From Closterium sp. Naga37s-1 (Eukaryota; Streptophyta; Zygnematophyceae; Desmidiales; Closteriaceae), in NCBI GenBank assembly GCA_947471745.1, contig CANJKZ010000142.1, forward strand, positions 3,712,501 through 3,776,500: a stretch of 64,000 nt of DNA, given 5' to 3'. Shown one piece after another: positions 44,280-55,784 of the stretch (position 1 is the stretch's first letter; the number at the start of each line of letters is the position of its first letter). The notes under the pieces are model-generated. The model was not told where the DNA came from. It did not search any database and was given only the letters and a program-made list of their open reading frames with translations. The translations under genes were made by a program, and so were the position numbers.

Positions 44280-44945
44280 CCCTGCCCGAAGCGCGCTGCC
44301 GCGCTTGCCTGCCCTGTCGCGCGCGCCTCGCGCCTGCCTCACCTGCGCCCTTGCGCCTGCCCTGCTGTGCGCCGTCGAGCGCCTGCCCTACCCGCGTCAT
44401 CGAGCGCCTGCCCTTGCTGCGGCCGCCGTCGCGCGCCTGCCCTACCCGCCGTCGAGCGCCTGCCCTACCTGCCGCCCGTCGAGCGCCTGCCCTGCCGCCG
44501 CCCGTCGCGGCCCTGCCCTAAGCGCCCGTTGTGCGCCTACCCTGCCGCCGCCCGTCAAAGCGCCGGCCTTACCCGCCCGTCGAGCGCCGGCCCTACCCAC
44601 CCGTCGAGCGCCTGCAGCCGCCCGTCAAGCGCCTGCCCTGCCGTCGCCTGTCGAGCGCCTGCCCTACCCGCGCCTGCCCTACCCGCCGCCGGTGGCACCT
44701 GACCTACCCGCCCCTGGTGAGCACCTGCCCTACCCGCGCTACCCGCGCACCTGCCCTACCTGTGCCAGCCGCGCCTGCCTGCCTGCCTAGCCGCGCCGCC
44801 CAGCCGAGCCACGCCGCCCAGCCGAGCCGCGCCGCCCGGCCGAGCCGCGCCGCCCAGCCGAGCCGCGCCGCCCAGCCGAGCCGCGCCGCTCTGCCGAGCC
44901 GCGCCACCCTGCCCTACTGAGCCGCGCTGCCCTGCCCGCGCTGCT
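44280..44945 (+). repeat. GC-rich leader repeat of element C
   Basis: Units of about 27 bp around CGTCGAGCGCCTGCCCTACC (44370-44690), then 17-18-bp units around GCCCAGCCGAGCCGCGCC (44790-44900). It starts after GGGCCCACC, which also borders the leaders of A, B, F and I. Confidence 0.85.
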
Positions 44946-44990
44946 CCTGCTGCTACTGCTGCTTCTGCTGCCACTGCTGCTACTGCCGCC

Positions 44991-46003
44991 ATGGCTAGCC
45001 CTACTGTTCTTACCTTCGATGCTGAGGGTCGAGCAGTTGACTTCGATGTTTGGGTAGATGATCTGCAGCTCTTTCTTCAGTGTGACTCTAAGGACGGTGT
45101 CTCTCTTTTCGATCACACGTCCGGCGCCTCTGCTGCACCTGCTGCCACTGCTGACAGTACGGTTCGCTCGCAGTGGACTACTCGTGACGCTGTTGCTCGC
45201 CTTGCTGTTCGTAGTCACCTGCCGTCTGCTGAGCGCGCACACTTTGGCCAATACAAGACTGCTAAGTCTTTGTATGACGCTGTCGTAGCGCGCTACTCCT
45301 CCCCTGCCACTGCTACCCTCAGCCGCCTCATGCTACCGTACCTGTTCCCTGACCTGGCCGCCTTTGCCACAGTCGCTGACCTCATTACTCACCTCCGCAC
45401 TAGTGACGCCCGCTCCCGCGCTGCGCTTCCCTCCGAGTTCTGCGCCAAGAACCCCCCCCCCCCATGTACATCACCCTCTTCTACCTAGTCACCCGTCTCC
45501 TTGACTCCCTTTGCTCAGTCAGGGACCACTTTCTCTCCCTTTGCCCCACCGAGCTCATCGTCGACCTGCTAGAAGAGTGCCTCACTGCAGCTGAGAAGAG
45601 TATAGTTGCTGTAGGTGCTTCTCGCGGCGACCCTCGAGCCCCTTTCTTTGAGGGGTGTTCCCCCGTTCCCCTTCTGCCCTCTGTTTCTTCTGCTGCTGCT
45701 GTCGACCTCGTTGGCACCGAGGAGGTCGGGGCTGCGTCTGCTCCTAGTGGGAGGCGCAACAGCGGCAAGGGCAAGGGGGGCAAGGGTGGTGGAGGGGACG
45801 GCGGGGGCGGCGGTGGTGGCGGTGGAGGAGGCGGAGGGGGTGGGGGTGGAGGCAAGGGTGGTGGCGGGAGTGGGGGCGTCGGTGGTGGCGGTGGAGGTGG
45901 TGGAGGCAGCGGCAGCGGCGGTGGAGGCAGTAGCAGCGGCGGTGGAGGTGGCGGCGGCGGTGGTGCTGGTCGGGGTGGAGCCGCGCAGCGTGGAGTGCGG
46001 TAG
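44991..46003 (+). CDS. Element C: gag (one frame change at a C12 run)
   Basis: The ATG at 44991 has a strong context (GCCGCCATGG). The capsid-like start is MASPTVLTFDAEGRAVDFD, then LFLQCDSKDGVSLFDH and SLYDAVVARYSSPATATLSR. At 45452-45463 twelve C residues separate this frame from the next, where MYITLFYLVTRLLDSL and a very long Gly-rich tract (about 45760-45975) follow, ending in RGGAAQRGVR and TAG. The Gly-rich tail probably binds nucleic acid. Expansion by one or two C explains the shift. A read error is equally possible. Confidence 0.85.
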
Positions 46004-47885
46004 CCAGCGCCAGCAGCAGCCGCGTTCCCGTGAGACCCCGTCGCCCCAGCAGCTTCGTGAGTGGTACGCTGGGCGTGGGAGGTCTGGGGGTGCTGGTCCC
46101 TGCACTTACGTTCTCCGCACCGGCGGGCGCCGTGGGGAGACGTGCGGCCTGCCACACACGCCGCATCGCTGTTTCGGTCGCCTGTCTGACGCCTGGCGTG
46201 CACAGTTTCCTGACGCCGCTGAGCTCCCTAGCTGGGCTGATCTGCTTAGGCAGAATGTTGATATCTTTGCTCTTGACTATGATGCTATCCTTGCTGCCAT
46301 GTATGCTGTAACTATTAGTGCTGAGGGTGACTGGTACCTGTGTGTGCCGCCCGACCCAGGTATAGAGTCTGCTGCTCTAGGTGCTGGTGAGGCTGCCGCT
46401 CTAGGTGCTAGTGAGTCTGCTGCTCCAGGTGCTGGTGAGTCTGCTCTCTCTGGTACTGCGCCTGCCGAGGCCTTGCACACCTTCACACTTGACTCAGGTG
46501 CTTCCCGCTCCTTCTTTCGCGACAGCACCACACTCACGCCGCTCAGTCGGCCGGTTGCAGTCTCCCTGGCGGACCCCTCTGGGGGCCCAGTCCTTGCGCA
46601 CTCCTCCACGGTCCTGCCGTGTCCGGCGGTCCCGTCTGGCTCACTGTCGGGTCTTCACCTCCCCTCGTTCTCTACGAACTTGGTGAGTGGAGCTGACCTC
46701 CAGGATGTGTGGGTTGACCAGTTCACTCCTGGAGGTCAGCGTGTGACCCACTGTACGTGCTCCCGGACTGGTCGGCACCTGGCCACGTTCACCCGAGCGC
46801 CTGGCTCGAGTCTGTACACACTGACTACTGTGTCCCCTCAGGTAGCTGCGTCTGCGTCTACGTCAGGTCAGCTAGCGGCCCCCTGCTCGTGTCGCGCTTT
46901 GTCGCACCAGACCGTCCTTTGGCACCACCGTCTTGGTCACCCCTCGGTGCAGCGCCTCCGTGGCATGCACCGACGTCTCCTTGTCTCTGGACTTCCAGAG
47001 ATTCTGCCTCCTCTCCCACCCTCGCCTGCCCCTCCCTGCCTTCCCTGTGTCGAGGGGCGGCAGCGCGCCGCTCCTCACTCCTCCTCGTTCCCCCCGACGA
47101 CTGCTCCCCTACAGACCCTACACATGGACGTGTGGGGCCCAGCCCGCGTCCGTGGACAGGACCGCGAGCGGTACTTTTTGCTGGTCGTTGACGACTACAC
47201 GCGTTACACCACGGTCTTCCCCTTGCGCACCAAGGGTGAGGTCCCCGTTGTTTTGATCCCTTGGATCCGCGCTGCCCGTCTCCAGCTCCGCGAGCGGTTC
47301 GAGACGGACTTTCCCGTCCTGCGTCTGCACTCTGACAGAGGTGGTGAGTTTGCCTCTGACTTTCTGCGGGACTTTTGTCGTGGGGAGGGCCTTCGCCAGA
47401 CGTTCACGCTCCCGGCCTCACCGCAGCAGAATGGGGTTGCTGAGCGCCGCATTGGCTTAGTCATGGAGGTCGCTCGTACCTCCATGGTCCATGCGGCTGC
47501 CCCCCATTTTCTGTGGCCGTTTGCGGTCCGATACGCTGCGCATCAGCTCAACCTCTGGCCCCGTGTCTCCTTCCTGGAGACCTCGCCCACCCTGCGGTGG
47601 ACGGGGAAGGTTGGCGATGTGTCGGTGTTCCGGGTCTGGGGTTCTCGTGCCTTTGTCCGCGATACCACCGCGGACAAGCTCTCCGCCCGCGCTATTCCCT
47701 GCGTCTTCCTTGGCTTTGTCCCTGACGCGCCTGGCTGGCAGTTTTACCACCCCACCTCGCGCCGTGTCTTGCCCTCTCAGGACGTCACGTTCGACGAGTC
47801 GGTTCCATTTTACCGTCTCTTCCCCTACCGCACTGCCTCTCTCCCCCCCCCCCGCCGCTCTTCCTTGCACCAGGTCCTCCGGTAG
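46004..47885 (+). CDS. Element C: gag tail, protease and integrase
   Basis: The segment opens with RETPSPQQLREW and a Cys/His cluster (CGLPHTPHRCFGRLSDAWR) that may replace a classical knuckle. FALDYDAILAAMYAVT follows. The protease has TLDSGASRSFF at about 46488-46520. GAG-pre-integrase is WHHRLGHPSVQR. Integrase has HMDVWGPARV, RYFLLVVDDYTRYT, HSDRGGEFASD and PQQNGVAERRIG, with the Asp-Asp-Glu triad complete, then a C-terminal FRVWGSRAFV and VFLGFVPDAPGWQFY. This is the reference for the W-to-stop change in A. The frame is lost at the C11 run 47843-47853, just before the Pro-rich linker. Confidence 0.9.
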
Positions 47886-47886
47886 A

Positions 47887-50800
47887 CCCCCTCCCCCTTC
47901 AGGGTCCTGCTCCCTCAGGTGTGTCTCTGGTAGACGCTGTCGAGCCTGTCGAGGTAGCGGTTGACTCTGGTGCTGCTCCTGGGGGTGGTGCTGCTGGAGG
48001 TGCTGAGCCTGAGCGTGCTGAGCCTGAGCGTGCGGAGCCTGGGGGTGCTGAGCCTGAGCGTGCAGAGCCTGGGGGTGCTGAGCCTGAGCGTGCGGAGCCT
48101 GGGGGTGCTGAGTCTGAGGGTGCGGAGCCTGGGGGTGCTGAGTCTGAGGGTGCTGAGCCTGGGGGTGCTGAGCCTGGGGGTGCTGAGCCTGGGGGTGTTG
48201 AGCCTGAGGGTACTGAGCCTGCGGTTGCTGAGACTGGGGGTGCTGAGTCTGCTGGAGTTCCTGCAGGTGCCTCGTCTCGGCGGGAGCCTCTCTCTCCACC
48301 GCAGCTGCGCGAGTGGTTTGCTTGCCGCTGGAGACTCCAGCGAGGAGCTGCTGGAGCTGGGGGGCCTGCCGCTGGAGCCCCTGGAGCTGGTGCTACTGGA
48401 GCAGCTGGAGCTGGAGGTGCTGCTGGATCTGGAGCTGCTGGAGGTCCTGCTGGTGCTGGAGCTGCCGGAGGTGCTCGTACTGGAGGTACTGGAGCTACTG
48501 GAGCTGGTGGTGCTGCAGGAGTTGGAGCTGGCGGCGCTGGAGCTGTTGCTCCTGGAGGTGCTGCTGGAGCTGGAGCTGCTGGAGGTGCTGGAGCTGGTGG
48601 TGCTTCGGGAGTTGGAGCTGGAGACCCTGGAGCTGGGGGTACTGGTGCTGTCTCTGCTGGTTCTGGAGGCGCTGCGCGGCCGCGGCCGTACTTCGTTCCA
48701 CTTCTTCAGCAGGTTCTTGGCCTCCCGCCTTCTACTGGTCCCACTCTTCCCTTACTGTGTCCACAGCCTGCCCCGTCGCAGTCGCAGCTACAGCCAGCCT
48801 CTCCACTGCCTGGTCCTTCTCCTTACTCTGGGCCGACTAGAGGTCTTACGGAGCGTCGTGAGCCTGAGTCTCGTCCTGCGTCGCCTGAGTCTCGTCCTGC
48901 GTCGCCTGTTCGCGCTGTTCGCACTGGTCGTCGTGTTCCGCGTCAGCGTCCTCCTGCTGTCCCAGGCACACACCAGATGGCACTTCGTCCTTCCACTGCT
49001 CCACAGTGTGTCCCTCTGCCGTCTCCTCCTGCGTCCTCTCTTCCTGACGTCCCTGACCCACCGTCAGACCTTGCTCGTGCTGCCAGTCCTACTGTCACGC
49101 GTCTTCTCGCTACTGTTGTCACTGACCCTTCGTTTGAGTCCACTGCTACGTCTGCCCTAGGTGCTGAGCTTGTTGACTTTGCTGCCGCCTGTCGTCTAGA
49201 CTACGCCGCTAGTCTTGTTGCTGAGTCTGAGTCTGTCTGTCCTCCGTCCGTCGGGGGTGAGTGTGCTCTTGGCACGGACGTCCTTGAGGACAGACAGGAG
49301 GAGTTTGAGTGCTTTGCCGCTGCTTTACCTCATCTCGTGTCCATGCTGCTTGCCCCTGAGGGAGACCCAGATGCACCAAACGTCCCGACCCCGCGCTCTT
49401 ACGCGGAGGCGATAGAGGGTCCCTACTCCTCTCAGTGGCTGACGGCCATGGATGCAGAGATGGCTTCCTGGAAGTCCACAGGCACCTACGTCGACGAGGT
49501 TCCCCCACCTGGGGCGAACATCGTCAGTGGCATGTGGATTTTCAGGGTGAAGCGGCCGCCGGGTTCTCCGCCTGTCTTCAAGGCGCGTTACGTTGCACGA
49601 GGCTTCAGTCAGCGAGAGGGAGTTGACTTCTTCCAGACCTTCTCTCCTACCCCGAAGATGACCACTCTTCGGGTACTGCTGCACGTCGTTGCTCAGCGTG
49701 ACTACGAGCTTCACTCTCTTGACTTCAGCACAGCCTTCCTACAGGGAAGCCTGCACGAGGAGATCTGGCTGCGCTGCCCACCTGGCTTCACTGGGTCGTT
49801 TCCTGCAGGTACCCAGTGGAGCCTCCGGCGGCCAGTCTACGGTCTCCGCCAGGCGCCCCGAGAGTGGCACGACACACTGAGTACGACTCTTGCGGCTCTT
49901 GGGTTTGCTCCTTCTACTGCTGACCCGTCGCTGTTTCTACGCACCGACACCTCTCTGCCGCCGTTCTACGTCCTCGTGTACGTTGACGACTTGGTCTTTG
50001 CTACTGCTAACACTGAGGGACTCGCCCACGTGAAGTCGGAGCTGCAGAAGAGACACACGTGCACAGATCTGGGTGAGCTGCGCAGCTATCTTGGCTTGCT
50101 GATCACCCGGGACAGAGCACAGCGCACCATTACCTTGACTCAGTCACACATGGTGCAGCAGGTCCTTCAGCGCTTCGGCTTCACGTACTCCTCGCCACAG
50201 TCCACTCCTCTGCCTACTCGCCACTCGCTCTCAGCTCTGCCTTCGGATGAGTCCGTAGAGCCAAGTGGCCCGTATCCAGAGCTTGTGGGCTGCCTCATGT
50301 ACCTGATGACCTGCACTCGACCTGACCTGGCATACCCTCTTAGCATCCTGGCACGCTATGTTGCTCCTGGGAGACACCGGAAGGAGCACATGGATGCCGC
50401 TAAGAGGGTGTTGCGCTACTTGTGCAGTACGTCGGGCATGGGGCTTGTGCTTGGAGGACGGACTCGAGCTGTCCTCACTGGTCACGCAGACGCTTCCTGG
50501 GCTGACGACTTGGCTACGCAGCGGTCGTCACAGGGTTACACTTTCAGCCTTGGCTCCGGCTCTGTTTCGTGGCGGTCTACCCGCTCGTCTTCTGTTCTCA
50601 GCTCCAGCTGTGAGGCTGAGATCTACGCAGGGGCCATGGCTGCACAGGACTTACGCTGGCTCACCTACCTGCTGACCGACCTGGGAGAGCCGCCTCGTTC
50701 TCCTCCAGTTTTGTACGTCGACAACAAGGCCATGATTGCCTTCTGTCAGGAGCACAGACTGGAGCACAGAACAAAGCACATCGCTCTGCGCTACTTCCTT

Positions 50801-50962
50801 GCTCGAGAGTTGCAGCAGCGTGGTCAGCTTCGTCTTGCTTATGTGGCCACTCAAGCCAACACTGCTGATATCTTCACCAAGGCACTTCAGCCTTGTGATC
50901 ATCAGCGTTTCTGTACTGTTCTAGGCCTTGTGCCTACTTGGCCTCAATTGCTCACTTCTTGA
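47887..50962 (+). CDS. Element C: linker, reverse transcriptase and RNase H
   Basis: A frame of about 1020 codons with no damage. Residues 20-150 are a Glu-Pro-Gly/Ala repeat (GAEPERAEPGGAEP). A Gly/Ala-rich repeat and a Pro/Ser spacer follow. RT motifs are GMWIFRVKRPPGSPP, KARYVARGFSQREGVDFF, LDFSTAFLQGSLHEE, YGLRQAPREWH and the catalytic YVDDLVFA. RNase H has TGHADASWADDLATQ, SSCEAEIYAGAMAAQ, YVDNKAMIAFCQEH and ANTADIFTKAL. TGA at 50960 lies 230 bp before the 3' LTR. The long linker between integrase and RT is unusual for copia and is where both E and C inserted in the relatives A and I. Confidence 0.92.
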
Positions 50963-51191
50963 CTTTGCTTGTACTGTAATCTCTATACATATACCTGCAT
51001 GCTTACACTTGCTAGGTTAGGATAACTGTATTGCTTGTTCTCCTTTATATAACTCTGCATGTGAACTGGCCTTGTGGCCATTTGCTTGTGCTCAGAATGC
51101 GTGGTGACATCGTGATCCACCCTGAGCTTGCTTTGCTTTTCTTGACCGGTCTTGTGACCTCTTGTTCTCCCCCACTTTGCCTATGGGGGTG

Positions 51192-51321
51192 TGTCAAACT
51201 TATGTGACATAGTCTGTGTAGGCTGTAGTGGGGTGGTCAATATGGGGCACAACACTTTTAGGTTTTCCTACTTGTACCCACCTGCTTGCTAATTCAATCA
51301 TTCCTCGTTCTATCTTTCACA
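51192..51321 (+). repeat. 3' LTR of element C
   Basis: 130 bp, preceded by GCCTATGGGGGTG and followed by the AGCAC duplication. Confidence 0.92.
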
Positions 51322-51326
51322 AGCAC

Positions 51327-53597
51327 CTCCAGCACCAGCAGCACCTCCAAGACGAGCAGCTCCAGCACCTCCAGCACCAGTAGCACCTCCAGTACCTCCA
51401 GCACCAGCACCAGCAGCACCTCTAGGACCTCCAGCACCAGCAGCACCTCCAGTAGGACCTCCAGGACTGGCAGCTCCAGCACCTCCAGCACCAGCAGCAC
51501 CTCCAGTACCTCCAGCACTAGCAGCACCTACAGCACCTCCAGCACCTCAAGTAGTAGCAGCTCCAGCACCTCTAGTACCTCCAGCACCAGCAGCACCTCC
51601 AGTAGGACCTCCAGGACTGACAACTCCAGCACCTCCAGCACCAGCAGTACCTCCATTACCAGCAGGACCGTACCCACCACCACCAGGACGGCCTCGCTGG
51701 ACGATCCACTCACGAAGCCACTGCAGGGAGCGCGTCTCGTGTTGACCAGGCTGCTATGGCTGTCCAACTCCAGGACCTCCAGCAGGGTCACCCACAGCTC
51801 CACCGCCACTAGGACTCGCAGCACCCCCAGTCTCAGCACCTCCAGTCGCAGCACCCCCAGAGTCAGCACCCCCAGTGTCACCACCCGCAGTAGCACCAGA
51901 GTCCACAGCAGCAGGCTGCGGAGGCGGCGAAGACGGCCGAGGCGGAAAACCAGGGGGGGTCTCCAAGCGAGGAGAGCGGCGAGTGGCCGCCGTGTCGTCA
52001 GCGGCGGGGTCACCCCCCTCAGCTGGGCCAGAGGAGTCAGAGGAGATCTCCACAGGCTCATCCAAGGGGGGTGGGTCTACCTGGGACACACCTGAGGGAG
52101 CAGGACCCTGCGGGGGGAGGGGGTCTACCGGGGGGGGGACCTGTACCAAGAAGAGAGGCGCCAGAGGGACCGGGTGGGACGCGTGCGGGTGGAGCCAGTA
52201 GAAACAGTCAGACTCGTCAAAGGTGACGTCATGGGAGGAGAACACACGACGGTCGAGAGGGTGGTAAAACTACCACGGCGGGGCGTCGGTGGGGAAGCCA
52301 AGGAAGACGCAGCGGAGAGTGCGAGGGGAGAGCTTGCTCGCTTTGGCATCGCGAACAAGGGAGAGCGCGCCCAAGATCCGAAACACCGACGCATCGCCAA
52401 CCTTCCGGCCAAAACCTCTTGCGCAGCTGGTGACGAGTAGAACGGATCCAGGGGATCAAAACACCGCTGGCGTCCGCCTTGCGCCGCAAGGGGAAGACAG
52501 TGGTGTAGCGTGTGTAGTCGTCAACCACCAGCAGGAAGTAGCGCTCCTGGTCCGTTCCACCGACGGGGGCCGGGCCCCACACGTCTATGTGGAGAGTCTG
52601 CAGAGGAGCAGTGGTCGGAGGAAACTCGGAGGAGTGAGGAGCGGCGCGCTGCTGCCCCTTGACGCAGGGATGGCACGGCGGTGCAGGCGAGTGCGGGAGG
52701 GAGGGCAGGGACCTGGGAAGGCCAGAGACAAGGAGACGGGAGTGCATGCTGCGGAGACGCGGCAGCGAGGGGTGACCAAGGCGGTGGTGCCAAAGGAGAG
52801 TCTGGTGAGAGAGTACCCGACACGAGCAAGAGGCTGCAAGCTGACCAGACGCAGACACTCGACTCGACGCAGCCACCTGACCTGACTCAGCCACCTGTGC
52901 AGACGCAGCAAGGTGAGGGCCAGTCCGTGAGCACGTACAGATCGCCACACGCTGTCCTCCAGAAATGAAGGTGTCAACCCATACATCCTGGAGAACTGCG
53001 TTGCTCAACAAGTTCGTCGAGAACGCGGGGAGGTGGAGACCTGAGAGAGATCCGGAGGGGACTGCTGGACACGGGAGGACAGTGGAGGCTCGCGCAACTA
53101 CTGGGCCCCCAGTGGGGTCAGCCAGTTGAGACTGGGACAGGTGCTGCGAGTGGTGTGACTGTGGTGCAATCACGAAAGAAGCAACGTGTCGCGCCTGAGT
53201 CAAGTGTGAAAGTGTGCAAGGCCTCAGCAGAGGCAGGACCTGTGGCAGTAGACGCATTAGCACCTAGAGCGTTGGCAGACTCACGCGCACCAAGAGCTGC
53301 AGCAGACTCACTAGCACCTGGAGCGGCAGCAGACTCACTAGAACCGAGAGCAGCAGCCTCTACACACCCAGGGACGCCTCGCTGAGAAACACAGTCGCGA
53401 AGCCGCTGCGGGGAGAAGGTCTCCTGCTGACGCCGCTGCCGCCGCTGTCCAGTATACATAAAACCAAAACCTCCACCACCAGGATGGCCTCGCTGAATAA
53501 CCCACTCACGAAGCTGCTGAGGGGTGGGGTTGTCCGGGAGAGGCAGTGACTGCTGCTGTCCACCCCTAGCCGCTACAACTGCCGTGATAGTGGCCAT
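51327..53597 (-). pseudogene. Element I: gag-deleted protease, truncated integrase and left half of linker
   Basis: It begins MATITAVVAARGG at 53597 straight after the leader and enters PTPQQLREWVIQRG, as in A, so capsid is missing. The protease is DSGATRCFF. A frameshift follows near 53130. GAG-pre-integrase is WHHRLGHPSLPR and the integrase start is HIDVWGPAPVGG with RYFLLVVDDYTRYT. After QLRKRF (about 52415) roughly 0.4 kb of the catalytic core, including the second Asp and the Glu region, is absent. Sequence resumes at the integrase C-terminal part and the Pro-rich PRLETPPGFPPRPSS linker, ending at the C insertion. Confidence 0.88.
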
Positions 53598-53624
53598 GAC
53601 AGGCAGTGACGGTCAGTAGCAGGT

Positions 53625-54770
53625 CCAGCACCTCCAGCACCAGCAGCACCTCCAGCACTCCCAGCAGCACCTCCACCAGCAGCAGCAGTAGCACGAGCAG
53701 CAGCAGCAGTAGTAGAAGGAGGGCGGCTCGGTGGGGCTGGCGAATGAGGCAGGGCGGCGCGGCTCGGCAAGGCAGGGCGCGCCTCGGGCTGCAGGGGAGC
53801 GGGGCGCGCGCTGGACAGGGCAGCACGGCGCGCGCTAAGCAGGGCAGTAGGGCGCGACGCGCTGGGCTGCAGCAGGGCGCGACGCGCGGGCTGCAGCAGG
53901 GTGCGGCTCGCGGGCTGCAGGGCGCGACGCGCGGGCTGCAGCAGGGCGCGACGCGCGGGGCAGCAGGGCACGACGCGCGGGCTGCAGCAGGGCGCGACGC
54001 GCGGGGCAGCAAGGCGCGACGCGCGGGGCAGCAAGGCGCGACGCGCGGGCTGCAGCAGGGCGCGACGCGCGGGCTGCAGCAGGGTGCGACGCGCGGGCTG
54101 CAGCAGGGCACGACGCGCAGGGCAGCACGGCGCGCGCTAAGCAGGGCAGTAGGGCGCGACGCGCTGGGCTGCAGCAGGGCGCGACGCGCGGGCTGCAGCA
54201 GGGTGCGGCTCGCGGGCTGCAGGGCGCGACGCGCGGGCTGCAGCAGGGCGCGACGCGCGGGGCAGCAGGGCACGACGCGCGGGCTGCAGCAGGGCGCGAC
54301 GCGCGGGGCAGCAAGGCGCGACGCGCGGGGCAGCAAGGCGCGACGCGCGGGCTGCAGCAGGGCGCGACGCGCGGGCTGCAGCAGGGTGCGACGCGCGGGC
54401 TGCAGCAGGGCACGACGCGCAGGGCAGTGGGGCGCGCGTTGGGCAGGGCAGCAGGGCGCGACGCGCTGGGCTGCAGGGCAGGGCGGTGCGCGGGCCTAAG
54501 GGCAGGGCAGCGCGGCTCGCGAGCTGCAGGGCAGGGCGGCGCGATGCACGGGCTGCAGGGCAGCTGGGCGCGGGCTGCAAGGCAGGGCGGTGCGCGCTGG
54601 GCAGGGCAGCAGGGCGCGACTCGCAGGCAGCAGGAAGGCGCGACACGCGGGCTGCAGCAGGGGAGCGCGCTAGGGCAGGCAGTGCGAGTAGCTGCAGGGC
54701 AGCTCGACATTGTGCGAGCAGGGCCGGACAGCGCAGGGGCGCTTCGGGCAAGAACTAGCGGAACTATCAG
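53625..54770 (-). repeat. GC-rich leader repeat of element I
   Basis: Tandem units of about 24 bp around GCGCGACGCGCGGGCTGCAG. A larger direct duplication of about 302 bp starts with CAGCACGGCGCGCGCTAAGC at about 53821 and 54123. It is bounded on the primer-site side by AGTGGGCCCTAAAAA. Confidence 0.87.
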
Positions 54771-54810
54771 TGGGCCCTAAAAACCTAACAGGTTTACTGC
54801 TCTGATACCA

Positions 54811-54940
54811 TGTCATAATCAACTGTGCAGGAATGAATGAACTATGAATGCGTTGGGTACAAGTACTAACCCTAAAGTGTTGTACCCCTTGTAGGCTAAC
54901 CCACTATAGCCTAGAGAGAACACTAACATATAGTTTGACA
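54811..54940 (-). repeat. 5' LTR and primer site of element I
   Basis: 130 bp. The primer site TGGTATCAGAGC lies directly inside at 54810-54799 on the minus strand. Confidence 0.92.
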
Positions 54941-54945
54941 TCTCT

Positions 54946-55335
54946 CTCCTCCTCCTCACTTGCCTCCAGGGCCTATTTTATCATTGTAATTTACCCTGGT
55001 AGACTGATTATGAGGGTGAAATTTAGGGGTGACACTAATGTGTTTGGGTATTTTTTTGGCGGATTAGTATTACCGTACCTTTATATCTCAGTATAACTGT
55101 GTAGGCCACACTGATGCACTTGGGTGATTTTTATTTTAGCGAAGATTTCCCTGACGAGCGTATAAAGGAACGAGGTTGATACGAGGTTTGCCTGATATGA
55201 GGCGTAGGAACACGCCGTTATATATAAATATAAATTCAATACATCTATCTAAAGTAATACTTTGATAATACAGTACTAGGCTACTAGCTCGATAGCGCGA
55301 CTGAATCGCCTACCGTAAGTACTTCTCTTCGCTTC
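54946..55335. other. Spacer between elements I and G; fragment of dispersed repeat
   Basis: No gene seen. Positions about 54965-55180 match 39960-40175 (dispersed repeat). The remainder is AT-rich. Because G inserted downstream of the LysM gene's stop, this is the original 3' flank of that gene. Confidence 0.6.
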
Positions 55336-55780
55336 TGTTGGAAACAAGTAATTTAACGCTTCTGATGTGTCGGAACATCGAACTGCAAACGAGGCACGTT
55401 ACAGTGAAGCAACAGCGAGTCAACCAAGGAGGTTGACAAAACGTAACAGCTGGAGGTTACGCGAAGGTCAAAGGTTCCCGACCTTTGACTTGACAAAAGG
55501 CAGCGCGACAGCAAGGACAAACAACTGACTCGGTACTGAGCAGTTGCCCGAGTCGTCGCTGTGTCGAACCGCAACAGCAACAGTAAAACATTTGGTTGCA
55601 TCTTTTCATATTCCTTGTAATCACTTAAAAGCCTTGTATTACTTTGCTATAATCAATCTCTTGCTCTCACACACCAGTGCAAGTTGGTTTAATAGGTCAT
55701 TAAAACACTTCCGCAATTACAACATTCCTACTCAGGGTCTTAGCCTTGAAAAGATCGTAAGGGCTTTTCTCAGCCCAACA
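55336..55780 (+). repeat. 5' LTR of element G
   Basis: 445 bp. It contains an inverted repeat GTCAAAGGT...ACCTTTGAC (55467-55489, 5-base loop) just after CGTAAC...GTTACG, so two small hairpins are possible. In the 3' LTR the first stem is one pair longer. Confidence 0.92.
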
Positions 55781-55784
55781 TTTT

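Larger units (their letters stand above)
44083..51321 (+). mobile_element. Copia element C (plus), nearly intact, inserted in the linker of I
   Basis: 7239 bp with 130-bp LTRs (44083-44212 and 51192-51321; about six differences) beginning TGTCAAACTTAT and ending CTTTCACA. The duplication AGCAC is at 44078-44082 and 51322-51326. The primer site is TGGTTTCAGAGC (44213-44224). The GC-rich leader runs to 44990, gag starts at 44991, and pol ends at 50962. The polypurine tract is GCCTATGGGGGTG (51179-51191). Two of the three frame changes fall at pure C runs (45452-45463 and 47843-47853), so it may be functional if those are errors or slippage sites. Confidence 0.93.
40995..54940 (-). mobile_element. 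Copia element I (minus), host of element C
   Basis: The two LTRs are 130 bp each (40995-41124 and 54811-54940) with about six differences. The duplication TCTCT is present at 40990-40994 and 54941-54945. The layout on the minus strand is 5' LTR, primer site TGGTATCAGAGC (54810-54799), GC-rich leader, gag-less protease-integrase, linker, RT-RNase H, polypurine tract CCTATGGGGGTG, 3' LTR. C (44083-51321) splits the linker. The integrase core is deleted and two or more frameshifts are present. Confidence 0.92.
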
